A stretch of 54,814 nt of DNA from Shewanella sp. NIFS-20-20. Its GTDB lineage: Bacteria; Pseudomonadota; Gammaproteobacteria; Enterobacterales; Shewanellaceae. The translations under genes and the position numbers were made by a program. Below the pieces are notes generated by a model that saw nothing but the letters and a program-made list of their open reading frames with translations, was not told where the DNA came from and did not search any database. Shown in pieces: positions 15,433 to 25,752 of the stretch. How positions within the stretch are numbered: position 1 is the stretch's first letter; every line of letters begins with the position of its first letter. The stretch covers positions 1 to 54,814 of the forward strand of contig NZ_JAHUTT010000021.1 of NCBI RefSeq assembly GCF_019209865.1, in the 5' to 3' direction.

Positions 15433-17142
15433 TTAGCCCGTGGCTTGGCGGTTGCATTGGTAACTGAGCTGGTTGATCCCCGCCCGTTTTATGATCGACT
15501 CCGGCGTGTCAAAATGTTGCATGCTCGCCATGCCTAAATGCCAGCTGATATCGACATTGACTGCCTCAAGGGCAAATTTGACTTGAAAGCGCACTCGTTT
15601 CGCCGCTTCGGTGTGAGTATTGGGCAGCACTATCACGGTCCGGCCATCGTCAAAACTAATTAACTCGTCTTGCTGTCGCAATCGCGACACCAATAAGCTA
15701 TTGAGGTCATCGGCACTTAACTGCGCTTGTTCGGGCACCGTCAGTAAAATAATGCTCAAGGGCTGCTGTTTTAATTTGGCCACGCTGAGCAATTGCTTCA
15801 AGCTATTATTCGAAGCCAACGTCGGTAATTGAGACCCGGTTGAAAACACCTTTTGCCGCTGACTGCCGACCCAAATCATGGGCACGATCACAAAGAAAAG
15901 TAGTGCAACCAGCAAATAAGGCGTCACAAAATTCCACGGTGAGCTTAAGGTGTTTGCCGCTGGCGTGGGCGGAGGTAATTGATGCGAATGCGAAAAATGC
16001 ATCTTACTCAGCTGGTGTTGTTGCTGCTGTAAGGCAAAGTAGGCCGCTTGCAGCGCGGCATAGGCAGAGTCGGTTTGCCCATTCGCGCTAAAATGCTCGG
16101 CCAGTAAGTGCTGTAACCGTTCAACATCGGCGTATTGCTGTAATTGATTGGCCTGGGCGATTGCTTGTTCTAGCATAGGTATCGCGCGAGTGGTTTGGCC
16201 ATCGAATAAATAGGCCTGCGCCAATAAACTGGCCGCTTTTAAGGTGTCGATGGCTTGATCTTCTTGGGTGAAGGCAGTTAATGCCAGTTCAAGTAATTCT
16301 ATGGCGGCGAGCATGTGGCCGCTGCTCATTTCAATGGAGGCAATCTCACTGTAGCTGGCCGCCAGTTCAAATGGTGAGGCTAGATAAGGAAGCAGGGCTT
16401 TGGCTTGTTGCAAAGACTGCTGTGATTGAGCCACCAATTCCATGTCGAGATAGAGCCTAGCTGCGCTCAATAACACTTGATGACGTACCTTGTTATCTGC
16501 TTTGGCGGTAGTCATGGCCAGCTGGATATTGTGCAGCGCTTGGATGTGGTCATGACTGGTGTAATAAAGTTGTGCTAAGGTGATTTGCAAATACGCTGCG
16601 GGCACACGGATCCAATCATTGGCTTGGCGGTCAATATTTTCGTGACTATTGAGCGCCAAGCGTAAATCTTCGGTTGCCCCCATCAATAGGCCTTGTTGCA
16701 GTTGTAATTGCCCCCTCAAGAGTAAGCTGTAGATCAGCGCATCCGTTTGTTTCGACTCGTGGGCCATTTGCATGGCTTGATCCAGTAATGAGAATGCGGT
16801 GGCTTTATCGTGGCGATTAAAGTAGGCCGATGACATGCAGTTTAAAAAATAGGGGATGGCCGCTTGGATATTCCATAAGCTGGCTTCGGCTTTGGCGCGA
16901 CGAGCCAGATTGATCGCGGCTTGATTGGCGTTGGTTTGTAGCAGGGTTTCGCATTGCAACAAGGTGAGGCGTAATTGCTGTTGGTGCGACAAGCGACTAG
17001 CATCCATTTGATCTAATGCCTGTTGGCTGCTCAAGGGGTGCTCAAAGGCAAGCGTGGCGAGTGAGGTTAAGTCATCTGAACGTGCGGCCATTACTTGAGA
17101 ACAAACACATACTCCTAAGATGAGCAGCAGACGCAAATCCAT
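15433..17142 (-). CDS. Membrane TPR protein with degenerate GGDEF domain
   Basis: 569 aa. An N-terminal signal peptide (about 1-19) leads to a long periplasmic helical region with TPR-like repeats (about 25-380). One membrane segment (407-426) precedes a cytoplasmic domain of about 140 residues. That domain follows the GGDEF fold pattern (SRLRQQDELI, TVIVLPNTHTEAAKRV, ISWHLGMASM, ESIIKRAG), but the GG(D/E)EF loop reads SFDDG (496-500). The substrate-binding and catalytic residues are therefore missing, so diguanylate cyclase activity is unlikely. A sensor or scaffold role is inference. Single gene, convergent with recQ. Confidence 0.8.
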   Translation of the reverse strand: MDLRLLLILGVCVCSQVMAARSDDLTSLATLAFEHPLSSQQALDQMDASRLSHQQQLRLTLLQCETLLQTNANQAAINLARRAKAEASLWNIQAAIPYFLNCMSSAYFNRHDKATAFSLLDQAMQMAHESKQTDALIYSLLLRGQLQLQQGLLMGATEDLRLALNSHENIDRQANDWIRVPAAYLQITLAQLYYTSHDHIQALHNIQLAMTTAKADNKVRHQVLLSAARLYLDMELVAQSQQSLQQAKALLPYLASPFELAASYSEIASIEMSSGHMLAAIELLELALTAFTQEDQAIDTLKAASLLAQAYLFDGQTTRAIPMLEQAIAQANQLQQYADVERLQHLLAEHFSANGQTDSAYAALQAAYFALQQQQHQLSKMHFSHSHQLPPPTPAANTLSSPWNFVTPYLLVALLFFVIVPMIWVGSQRQKVFSTGSQLPTLASNNSLKQLLSVAKLKQQPLSIILLTVPEQAQLSADDLNSLLVSRLRQQDELISFDDGRTVIVLPNTHTEAAKRVRFQVKFALEAVNVDISWHLGMASMQHFDTPESIIKRAGINQLSYQCNRQATG

Positions 17143-17293
17143 TGTTACTCCATCTCACTCTGCCAAGCCAGCACACGAATGGGCATTCATGTTATTGGCG
17201 AATAAACAATATGATAACCCGCAAGCGCGATAAATATATAGGTGGAATGTATATTTTTTTAGGTAGTTGTGATCAACATGAAAAAAATGAGGC

Positions 17294-17322
17294 TTGACAC
17301 TGACATAGTGGCAGGTTAGAAA
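17294..17322 (+). promoter_or_regulatory. leu operon promoter
   Basis: A perfect TTGACA (17294-17299) with a 17-base spacer to TAGAAA (17317-17322). It predicts a start near 17330, just upstream of the leader peptide gene. Confidence 0.65.
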
Positions 17323-17382
17323 TTAGCACAGGTGAATTATATTTAGGCAATTGCCTCACGCCGATTTCACAGGATAAATCTG

Positions 17383-17451
17383 ATGATTAGTTTGAATGTT
17401 TCATTATTACTGCGCCTACTCCCTCTCGCTATGACTGCGCGGAGAGTTTAG
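17383..17451 (+). CDS. leuL: leu operon leader peptide
   Basis: A 22-codon frame, MISLNVSLLLRLLPLAMTARRV, with AGGA eight bases upstream. Codons 8-15 hold six leucines written TTA TTA CTG, CTA CTC and CTC, including rare ones. Ribosomes short of leucyl-tRNA would stall there. The TAG stop (17449-17451) lies inside the 5' arm of the antiterminator, so a ribosome that finishes the peptide blocks it. Confidence 0.88.
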   Translation: MISLNVSLLLRLLPLAMTARRV

Positions 17452-17514
17452 TGCTACCAGAATGATATATTCAGCAAATCACTAAACCCCGCCACCACAG
17501 CGGGGTTTTTTTTT
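17446..17514 (+). terminator. leu attenuator: antiterminator and terminator
   Basis: Terminator: AAACCCCGC (17484-17492), loop CACCACA, GCGGGGTTT (17500-17508) and a run of nine T residues. Antiterminator: GTTTAGTG (17446-17453) pairs perfectly with CACTAAAC (17480-17487), using part of the terminator's left arm. An upstream protector stem can form between CTCTCGC (about 17423-17429) and GCGCGGAGAG (17437-17446). All parts of a classic amino-acid attenuator are visible. Confidence 0.9.
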
Positions 17515-17567
17515 AAGCGAATGGGTTGCCGACAACGAGCCATACATGCAGCTAGATGGAGAACGTT

Positions 17568-20217
<2,650 letters not shown>

Positions 20218-20218
<1 letters not shown>

Positions 20219-21627
20219 TGGCACAAACGTTATATCACAAGGTATGGCAGCAACATGTGGTGGCAGAACCTGAGGGTGAGGCGCCTATTTTGTACGTCGA
20301 TAGACACTTAGTGCATGAGGTGACATCACCGCAAGCCTTTGCCGGTCTCGTTGCCGCGGGGCGAAGCGTGCGTGCGCCCCAAAAAACCTTTGCCACCATG
20401 GATCATAATACCTCGACGCGCAGTGCCAGCCTAGATGCGCTCAGTACTGAGGCACGCATTCAGGTGGATACCTTAGCTAGTAATTGCCGTGACTTTGGTA
20501 TCCGGCTGTATGACATCCACCATCCTAATCAAGGGATTGTTCATGTTATGGGCCCAGAGCTTGGCATGACCTTACCCGGGAGTGTGATTGTCTGTGGTGA
20601 TTCCCATACCGCCACCCATGGGGCCTTTGGGGCGTTAGCGTTTGGCATAGGCACCAGCGAGGTTGAGCATGTATTGGCGACCCAAACTTTGCGTCAGCAA
20701 GCCGCCAAAACCATGAAAATTGAAATCAATGGCCAATTGGCGCCAGGCATTACCGCGAAAGACTTGGTGTTGGCCATCATAGGTAAAGTCGGCCACGCCG
20801 GCGGCACTGGCTATGTGGTCGAGTTTTGCGGTGAAGCGATTCGGTCCTTGTCGATGGAAGGGCGGATGACCGTATGTAACATGGCCATTGAGATGGGCGC
20901 GAAAGCCGGCATGATAGCCCCTGATGCGACGACTTTTGCCTATTTAGAGGGCCGTGAGTTTGCCCCGAAAGGTGATGCATGGACGCAAGCACTTGGCGCA
21001 TGGTCACAGTTACAGTCAGATCATGACGCCGTATTTGATGCCGTGGTGACTTTGGATGCTGCCGAGATAGCCCCGCAGCTCACTTGGGGCACAAACCCAG
21101 GTCAAGTGGTTGCCATCGATGGTTGCGTGCCCGATCCCGCCCTCGAAGCCGATCCCGCTAAGCGCGCGACCCTGCAAAAGGCACTGGACTATATTGGTTT
21201 AGCGCCGGGGACAGCCATGACGGATATCTCAATCAATAAAGTATTTATTGGCTCTTGCACTAACTCGCGGATTGAAGATTTACGCGCGGCCGCTATCGAA
21301 GCTAAAGGCAAGCGTGTCGCCTTTGGGGTGACGGCCATCGTGGTGCCGGGCTCGGGTCAAGTCAAGCAGCAGGCCGAGGCTGAAGGCTTGGACAGGATTT
21401 TTAAAGATGCTGGTTTTGAGTGGCGCCTCCCCGGTTGCTCCATGTGTTTGGCCATGAATGATGACAAATTAGAGGCCGGTGATCGCTGCGCTTCTACCAG
21501 TAATCGTAATTTTGAAGGACGCCAAGGCCGGGGCAGTCGTACCCATTTAGTCAGTCCTGCCATGGCAGCGGCAGCGGCAGTGGCTGGCCATTTTATTGAT
21601 ATTCGTACCACGGCCAAGGAGCTATAA
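20218..21627 (+). CDS. leuC: 3-isopropylmalate dehydratase large subunit
   Basis: 469 aa; with LeuD it isomerises 2- to 3-isopropylmalate through a 4Fe-4S cluster. The cluster cysteines are visible in [14 protein letters not shown] and [11 protein letters not shown], and the aconitase-type segments [10 protein letters not shown] and [31 protein letters not shown] are intact. GGAGG just upstream (inside leuB) serves as its ribosome-binding site. leuD begins two bases after its stop codon. Confidence 0.98.
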
Positions 21628-21628
21628 T

Positions 21629-22234
21629 ATGCAAGCATTTACCCAAGAAGTGGGATTAGCTGTGGTGTTAGATAATGCCAATATCGACACGGACCAAATC
21701 ATCCCCAAGCAGTTTTTATCCAAAGTGACCCGTGAAGGTTTTGGGGTGCATTTATTTCATGATTGGCGCTATCTCGATGACGCGGGGTTGGAACCGAATC
21801 CTGAGTTCGCCCTCAACCAAGACAGGTATAAAGGCGCCAGCATACTGATTGCGGGCGAGAATTTTGGTTGTGGATCGAGTCGTGAACATGCGCCATGGGC
21901 CTTGGCGGACTTTGGTTTGCGCGCCATCATTGCACCATCATTTGCGGATATTTTCTATGGCAATGCGCTCAATATCGGCTTGCTGCCAGTCGTCTTAGCC
22001 AGCGAAGATATCGCTAAGCTGGTGGCTGACGTGGATGCGGTGGCGGGCACGTTAGTCAGTATCGATCTGGCCGCGCAAACGGTGACATCGCCGACCGGTA
22101 AGGTATTTTTATTTGATATTGATGCTCCAGCAAAGCAGCGTTTACTCAAAGGGCTCGATGCTATCGGCTTGACCTTAGAACATCAGCAAGCCATCAGCCA
22201 TTTCGAAGCGCAAATCCCCGCGCATTACCGCTAA
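21629..22234 (+). CDS. leuD: 3-isopropylmalate dehydratase small subunit
   Basis: 201 aa, the swivel domain that pairs with LeuC. It contains [13 protein letters not shown] and [17 protein letters not shown]. The ATG at 21629, with AAGGAG inside the leuC end, gives a protein of normal length; an earlier in-frame start is rejected. Last gene of leuABCD, followed by a long perfect stem. Confidence 0.97.
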   Translation: MQAFTQEVGLAVVLDNANIDTDQIIPKQFLSKVTREGFGVHLFHDWRYLDDAGLEPNPEFALNQDRYKGASILIAGENFGCGSSREHAPWALADFGLRAIIAPSFADIFYGNALNIGLLPVVLASEDIAKLVADVDAVAGTLVSIDLAAQTVTSPTGKVFLFDIDAPAKQRLLKGLDAIGLTLEHQQAISHFEAQIPAHYR

Positions 22235-22264
22235 TTTCAGCACACACGTGTACCTTGGTGTACT

Positions 22265-22310
22265 AATAACGCCCACTAACTTAGATATCACTAAAGTAGT
22301 GGGCGTTATT
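22265..22310 (+). terminator. leu operon 3' stem
   Basis: Fourteen-base perfect pairing, AATAACGCCCACTA (22265-22278) with TAGTGGGCGTTATT (22297-22310), around 18 bases. It starts 30 bases after leuD. The T-tract is short, so it may act as terminator or as a barrier to 3' exonucleases. Confidence 0.6.
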
Positions 22311-22565
22311 CCTTACTGCGCCATCGCATTTAACTTATTGTATTTAATCGATTATATTTTGGTGTGTTCCGAGTTTAATTATCATTATTTGGTGTGACTA
22401 GTGAAATATGCTATTTGAACGATGGAATTTCAATAAACAAGCGTGTCACGATAGTTTTTGTAAATATCTGCTTATTATCAATATCTTGCTTAATTTTACT
22501 TGATTGGGCGATAGGCGTGTCAGCGAATTAATTTTTGGTTTTGTGCGCTATTTTTGGCGAGCTTC

Positions 22566-22581
22566 GGTGATGTGGGTCACT
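22566..22581. promoter_or_regulatory. Candidate CRP binding site
   Basis: GGTGATGTGGGTCACT contains GTGA-N6-TCAC, matching eight of the ten conserved positions of the CRP consensus. It is 144 bases before the FadL start. Fatty-acid uptake genes are commonly under cAMP-CRP control. Confidence 0.5.
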
Positions 22582-22724
22582 CATTTTGCTGTGATGGCCA
22601 ATTGCGCCAGATAATCATGCTGTTTTATGGCGAATGCTTGCAAAGATATGCTGCGCGGGTACACTGCCGCTCAAGAAATTGAGTTAATACTCTATTTTAT
22701 TCAGCAAGCAAGCAGAGAAAAATA

Positions 22725-24092
22725 ATGAAAAAACAGATTCATTCTTTGGCCGTGACGTCGTTGGCGGTCAGTTCAGCATTACTGGGTATGACTGCAACCG
22801 TACAGGCTGCCGGTTTTCAATTGGCAGAAACCTCGGCCACAGGTTTGGGTCGTGCGTTTGCTGGTGAAGCGGCGATGGCCGACAACGCGGCGACTCAGTT
22901 CCGTAATCCGGCCATGATGACCTATCTTAACGGCACGCAAATGACCGCCGGTGCCATTTTGGTTATGCCAAATATCGATGTCGAAGGTTATTCGGTCCTT
23001 GTAGATATGAGTGGCCAACCCATTGCGCCTCCGGTAGCCACTACCGCGAAAGATATCGCGGGCGATGCGGTGATCCCTAATTTCTTTATGACCCATCAGC
23101 TTAATGACCAATGGTTTGTCGGCTTAGCCTTAGGCACCAACTTTGGCATGGCAACCGAGTTCGATGATGAGTTCCTTGGCACTCAGTTTGGTAACGAAGC
23201 GTCGATCACCGCCATCGAAATTAATCCCAACGTTGCCTATCGTGTGAATGACAATTTCAGTGTGGGTGCTGGGGTGCGCATGATCTTAGGTGAGGGCAGC
23301 ATTGGCGCTAAAAGCAGTGCCGATATCGACTTACCGATTGGTGCCGTGATCCCAGGTACGCCTGGCACGATTCCTGTTGCGAAAGGTACTACCCTTAAGT
23401 ATATGAAGGGTGATGATATTTCTTGGGGTTGGCAGTTAGGTGCCGCATGGCAATTGGATGCGAATAACCGCATTGGGGTGAACTACCGTTCGGCCGTAGA
23501 TCAGACCTTAGAAGGCGAAGCCCATGGGTTCGCGTTTAATCCACTGGATCCTTCGATGAAGCTCGATGGTTCAATGGACTTGAGCCTGCCGGCGACGGCC
23601 GAAATTGCCTCGTTCCATCAGGTCACGCCACAACTGGCCTTGCATGCCAGTGTCAACTGGACGGGTTGGAGCTCGTTTGACAAGTTAGAAGCCTACATTC
23701 CGTCGCTGCGAGAGCCAACCCAATTGGTTAAGCAAGAAAACTGGGAAGACAGCTATCGTTTTGCCTTGGGCGCTACCTATCATTTAGATGCAAAATCGAC
23801 CTTGCGTGCCGGTGTCGCTTACGACATGTCAGCCGTGTCGGATGCTAACCGCACCATCACCATTCCGGAGATGGATCGCGTTTGGTTGAGTGCCGGTTAT
23901 GGTTATCAGTTCAGCGAGCAGTTTGATATGGACTTTGGTGTCACTTATATCATTGCCGACGAATCGCCAGTGGTTGAACCGCGTCCTGGAATCGCTTCGG
24001 ATAATTCTGCCGCATTATTTGGTGGAGCCTTCATGGGTAACACCAGTGGCAATATCATCTTGGTCGGCGTACAGGCCAGCTACAAGTTCTAA
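22725..24092 (+). CDS. FadL-family outer membrane transport protein
   Basis: 455 aa. A signal peptide (about 1-28, ending TVQA) is followed by the family N terminus AGFQLAETSATGLGRAFAGEAA and the NPA motif in FRNPAMMT. The rest is beta-barrel sequence ending in YKF, an outer-membrane insertion signal. FadL proteins carry long-chain fatty acids or other hydrophobic compounds; this one may be a fadL paralogue, so the substrate is left open. Single gene; a decayed copy of its 3' end follows directly. Confidence 0.9.
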   Translation: MKKQIHSLAVTSLAVSSALLGMTATVQAAGFQLAETSATGLGRAFAGEAAMADNAATQFRNPAMMTYLNGTQMTAGAILVMPNIDVEGYSVLVDMSGQPIAPPVATTAKDIAGDAVIPNFFMTHQLNDQWFVGLALGTNFGMATEFDDEFLGTQFGNEASITAIEINPNVAYRVNDNFSVGAGVRMILGEGSIGAKSSADIDLPIGAVIPGTPGTIPVAKGTTLKYMKGDDISWGWQLGAAWQLDANNRIGVNYRSAVDQTLEGEAHGFAFNPLDPSMKLDGSMDLSLPATAEIASFHQVTPQLALHASVNWTGWSSFDKLEAYIPSLREPTQLVKQENWEDSYRFALGATYHLDAKSTLRAGVAYDMSAVSDANRTITIPEMDRVWLSAGYGYQFSEQFDMDFGVTYIIADESPVVEPRPGIASDNSAALFGGAFMGNTSGNIILVGVQASYKF

Positions 24093-24097
24093 CGGGT

Positions 24098-24163
24098 GCC
24101 TTCTTAGTAAACACCCGTGGCACCGTCATTTAGGTCGGCGTACAGGCTAGTTATAAGTGCTAA
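24098..24163 (+). pseudogene. Remnant of a second FadL 3' end
   Basis: Sixty-six bases repeat the last 66 bases of the FadL gene (24027-24092) at a distance of 71 bases, with 14 mismatches and no gaps. Read in frame it gives AFLVNTRGTVI, stop, VGVQASYKC, stop, against AFMGNTSGNIILVGVQASYKF. Several changes are third-position synonymous ones, so it looks like the tail of a former tandem paralogue lost by deletion. Confidence 0.8.
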
Positions 24164-24180
24164 CTGGTATAGACAAGTAA

Positions 24181-24211
24181 AAAGGGTGCCTTGTGGCACC
24201 CTTTCTTTTTT
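24181..24211. terminator. Bidirectional terminator, FadL gene and phsABC
   Basis: AAAGGGTGCC (24181-24190) and GGCACCCTTT (24195-24204) around TTGT, with C then six T residues on the plus strand. On the minus strand it also ends in five T residues, and it lies 20 bases past the phsC stop. Confidence 0.88.
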
Positions 24212-24223
24212 GGTTCGACTCGC

Positions 24224-25171
24224 TTAGCTGATGTAGCTTTGGCCGGCATATACCACAAAATGTCGCAGTGCTAACACGCCAATAATGGTGCAGCTAGAGA
24301 CCGCAATTAAAAATCCCTTGCTGTGTTTCCATGACTTGGGGGCCAAGGTCGAGGCGAGCACTGGCACGGCTAAGCCCAGCCCAACTACGCCAATCCAGAA
24401 CACACTGGCCCAAGCGCCGGTGGTAATGGCCGCTGTCGCCGCCTGAGCTGCTGGGCCCGAGAAGTTAAGCCCCACAAACAGTAACACCAGACACAGGGCT
24501 TCGTTAAAGGCCACTGGGTATTCAATCCGGTGAACTTGCTCAATACAATCCGACTCTTTCTTGCTGAAGAATAAGGTTGCCACCAAAATATTACCGGCAC
24601 TGCCTACCGATAATGCCGACGCTAAAAATAACGCAGGCAGCACCGCAGTGTTGAGGATCGGGTAGCTGATCAGTGCCGATAACAAGAAACCGGTATAAAC
24701 ACCAACCCCCAATGCCAACGCGAAAATCAGTTTATTAATGCTGCCTTCCACTTGGCGACACGCCTTAAGCAGGCCGCCGAGCCAAGGTGCCAAGCGCAGT
24801 ACTTGTTGTTCAAATACCAAGGCGGCAAACACAAAGACCAAGGGAATGTATAACAGCAGGGCGATCACCCCCCACGCCATCACCGAGGTGAGGTTGTAAT
24901 TGAGCAAGATATGGTAGAACTCAAACGGCTTGGTTAAGTCGAGTACTAATAGCATCATGCCCAGGCAAATTGCGACCGGGCCTATCACGGCCGCCGCTTT
25001 GATCACTGGTAAACCTTCGCAGGGTTGACCATGATTTTGTTTGTACCACTTTAAGCCGATTGCAACCAGCATTGAGCCAGCGGATAAGCCTGCCATAAAC
25101 AGGTACACGGCGATGATCCAGTTCCAGACGACGGGATCGTATTGCTCCATCGAGCCCCAGATATTGTTCAT
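24224..25171 (-). CDS. phsC: NrfD/PsrC-type membrane subunit of thiosulfate/polysulfide reductase
   Basis: 315 aa, an integral membrane protein with about eight to nine hydrophobic segments and the NrfD-family start PVVWNWIIAVYLFMAGLSAGSM. It would anchor the complex and oxidise menaquinol, passing electrons to PhsB. Start overlaps the phsB stop by four bases. It is last in phsABC and ends at the shared terminator. Confidence 0.92.
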   Translation of the reverse strand: MNNIWGSMEQYDPVVWNWIIAVYLFMAGLSAGSMLVAIGLKWYKQNHGQPCEGLPVIKAAAVIGPVAICLGMMLLVLDLTKPFEFYHILLNYNLTSVMAWGVIALLLYIPLVFVFAALVFEQQVLRLAPWLGGLLKACRQVEGSINKLIFALALGVGVYTGFLLSALISYPILNTAVLPALFLASALSVGSAGNILVATLFFSKKESDCIEQVHRIEYPVAFNEALCLVLLFVGLNFSGPAAQAATAAITTGAWASVFWIGVVGLGLAVPVLASTLAPKSWKHSKGFLIAVSSCTIIGVLALRHFVVYAGQSYIS

Positions 25172-25740
25172 GCTTGGATCCCTCCTTTACGACCGGGAAT
25201 ACGGTATAAACGTGGCTGCGTGCCCAGATTAACCTTTTGCTGATAGCTGGTTTTAGTGTCGAGCACATGACGTACTTCACTGTCAGGGTCGTTAGCATCG
25301 CCAAACACTAAGGCTTGAGTTGGGCAGACACTCACGCACGCGGGCTGTTCACCTCGCGCCAACCGGGTGTCTTTGCAATAGTTACACTTATCGGGTACCC
25401 GGGTTTCGGGGTTAATAAAGCGCACCTTGTATGGGCAAGCGGCAACACAATACAGGCAACCGACGCACTTGCCTTCGTTAATGGAGACAATGCCATTGTC
25501 ATCGACATAGGCGGCCCCAGTTGGACACACCTTAACGCATGGGGCATTTTCGCATTGCTCGCAAGAGACGCGGTTGTACTTAAAATGCAGGTGCGGGTAG
25601 TTACCGTAAGGACCTTCGATCCGCACCTGTAGCCGAGTCACTGACTCTGGCACACTATTTTCACTGCGACAGGCAACATTACATGCCTGACAGCCAATGC
25701 ACTTGTTTTCATCGTGCACGAGAACATAACGCTTGGTCAT
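25168..25740 (-). CDS. phsB: Four-cluster 4Fe-4S ferredoxin subunit
   Basis: 190 aa with four cysteine groups: CIGCQACNVAC, CEQCENAPCVKVCP, CVGCLYCVAACP and CNYC with the later CVSVCP. This is the electron-transfer subunit of DMSO-reductase-type enzymes and links the membrane quinol site to the PhsA cofactor. It has no signal of its own and probably leaves the cell with PhsA. It lies 12 bases after phsA. Confidence 0.95.
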   Translation of the reverse strand: MTKRYVLVHDENKCIGCQACNVACRSENSVPESVTRLQVRIEGPYGNYPHLHFKYNRVSCEQCENAPCVKVCPTGAAYVDDNGIVSINEGKCVGCLYCVAACPYKVRFINPETRVPDKCNYCKDTRLARGEQPACVSVCPTQALVFGDANDPDSEVRHVLDTKTSYQQKVNLGTQPRLYRIPGRKGGIQA

Positions 25741-25752
25741 ATTGAACTCCGA

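Larger units (their letters stand above)
22235..22724. other. 490-base intergenic region between leuD and the FadL gene
   Basis: No gene is supported here. It is AT-rich and holds the leuD 3' stem (22265-22310), a CRP-like site (22566-22581) and a small palindrome, CTCAAGAAATTGAG (22673-22686), close to the likely FadL promoter. Such a long leader region suggests multiple control of the FadL gene. Confidence 0.5.
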
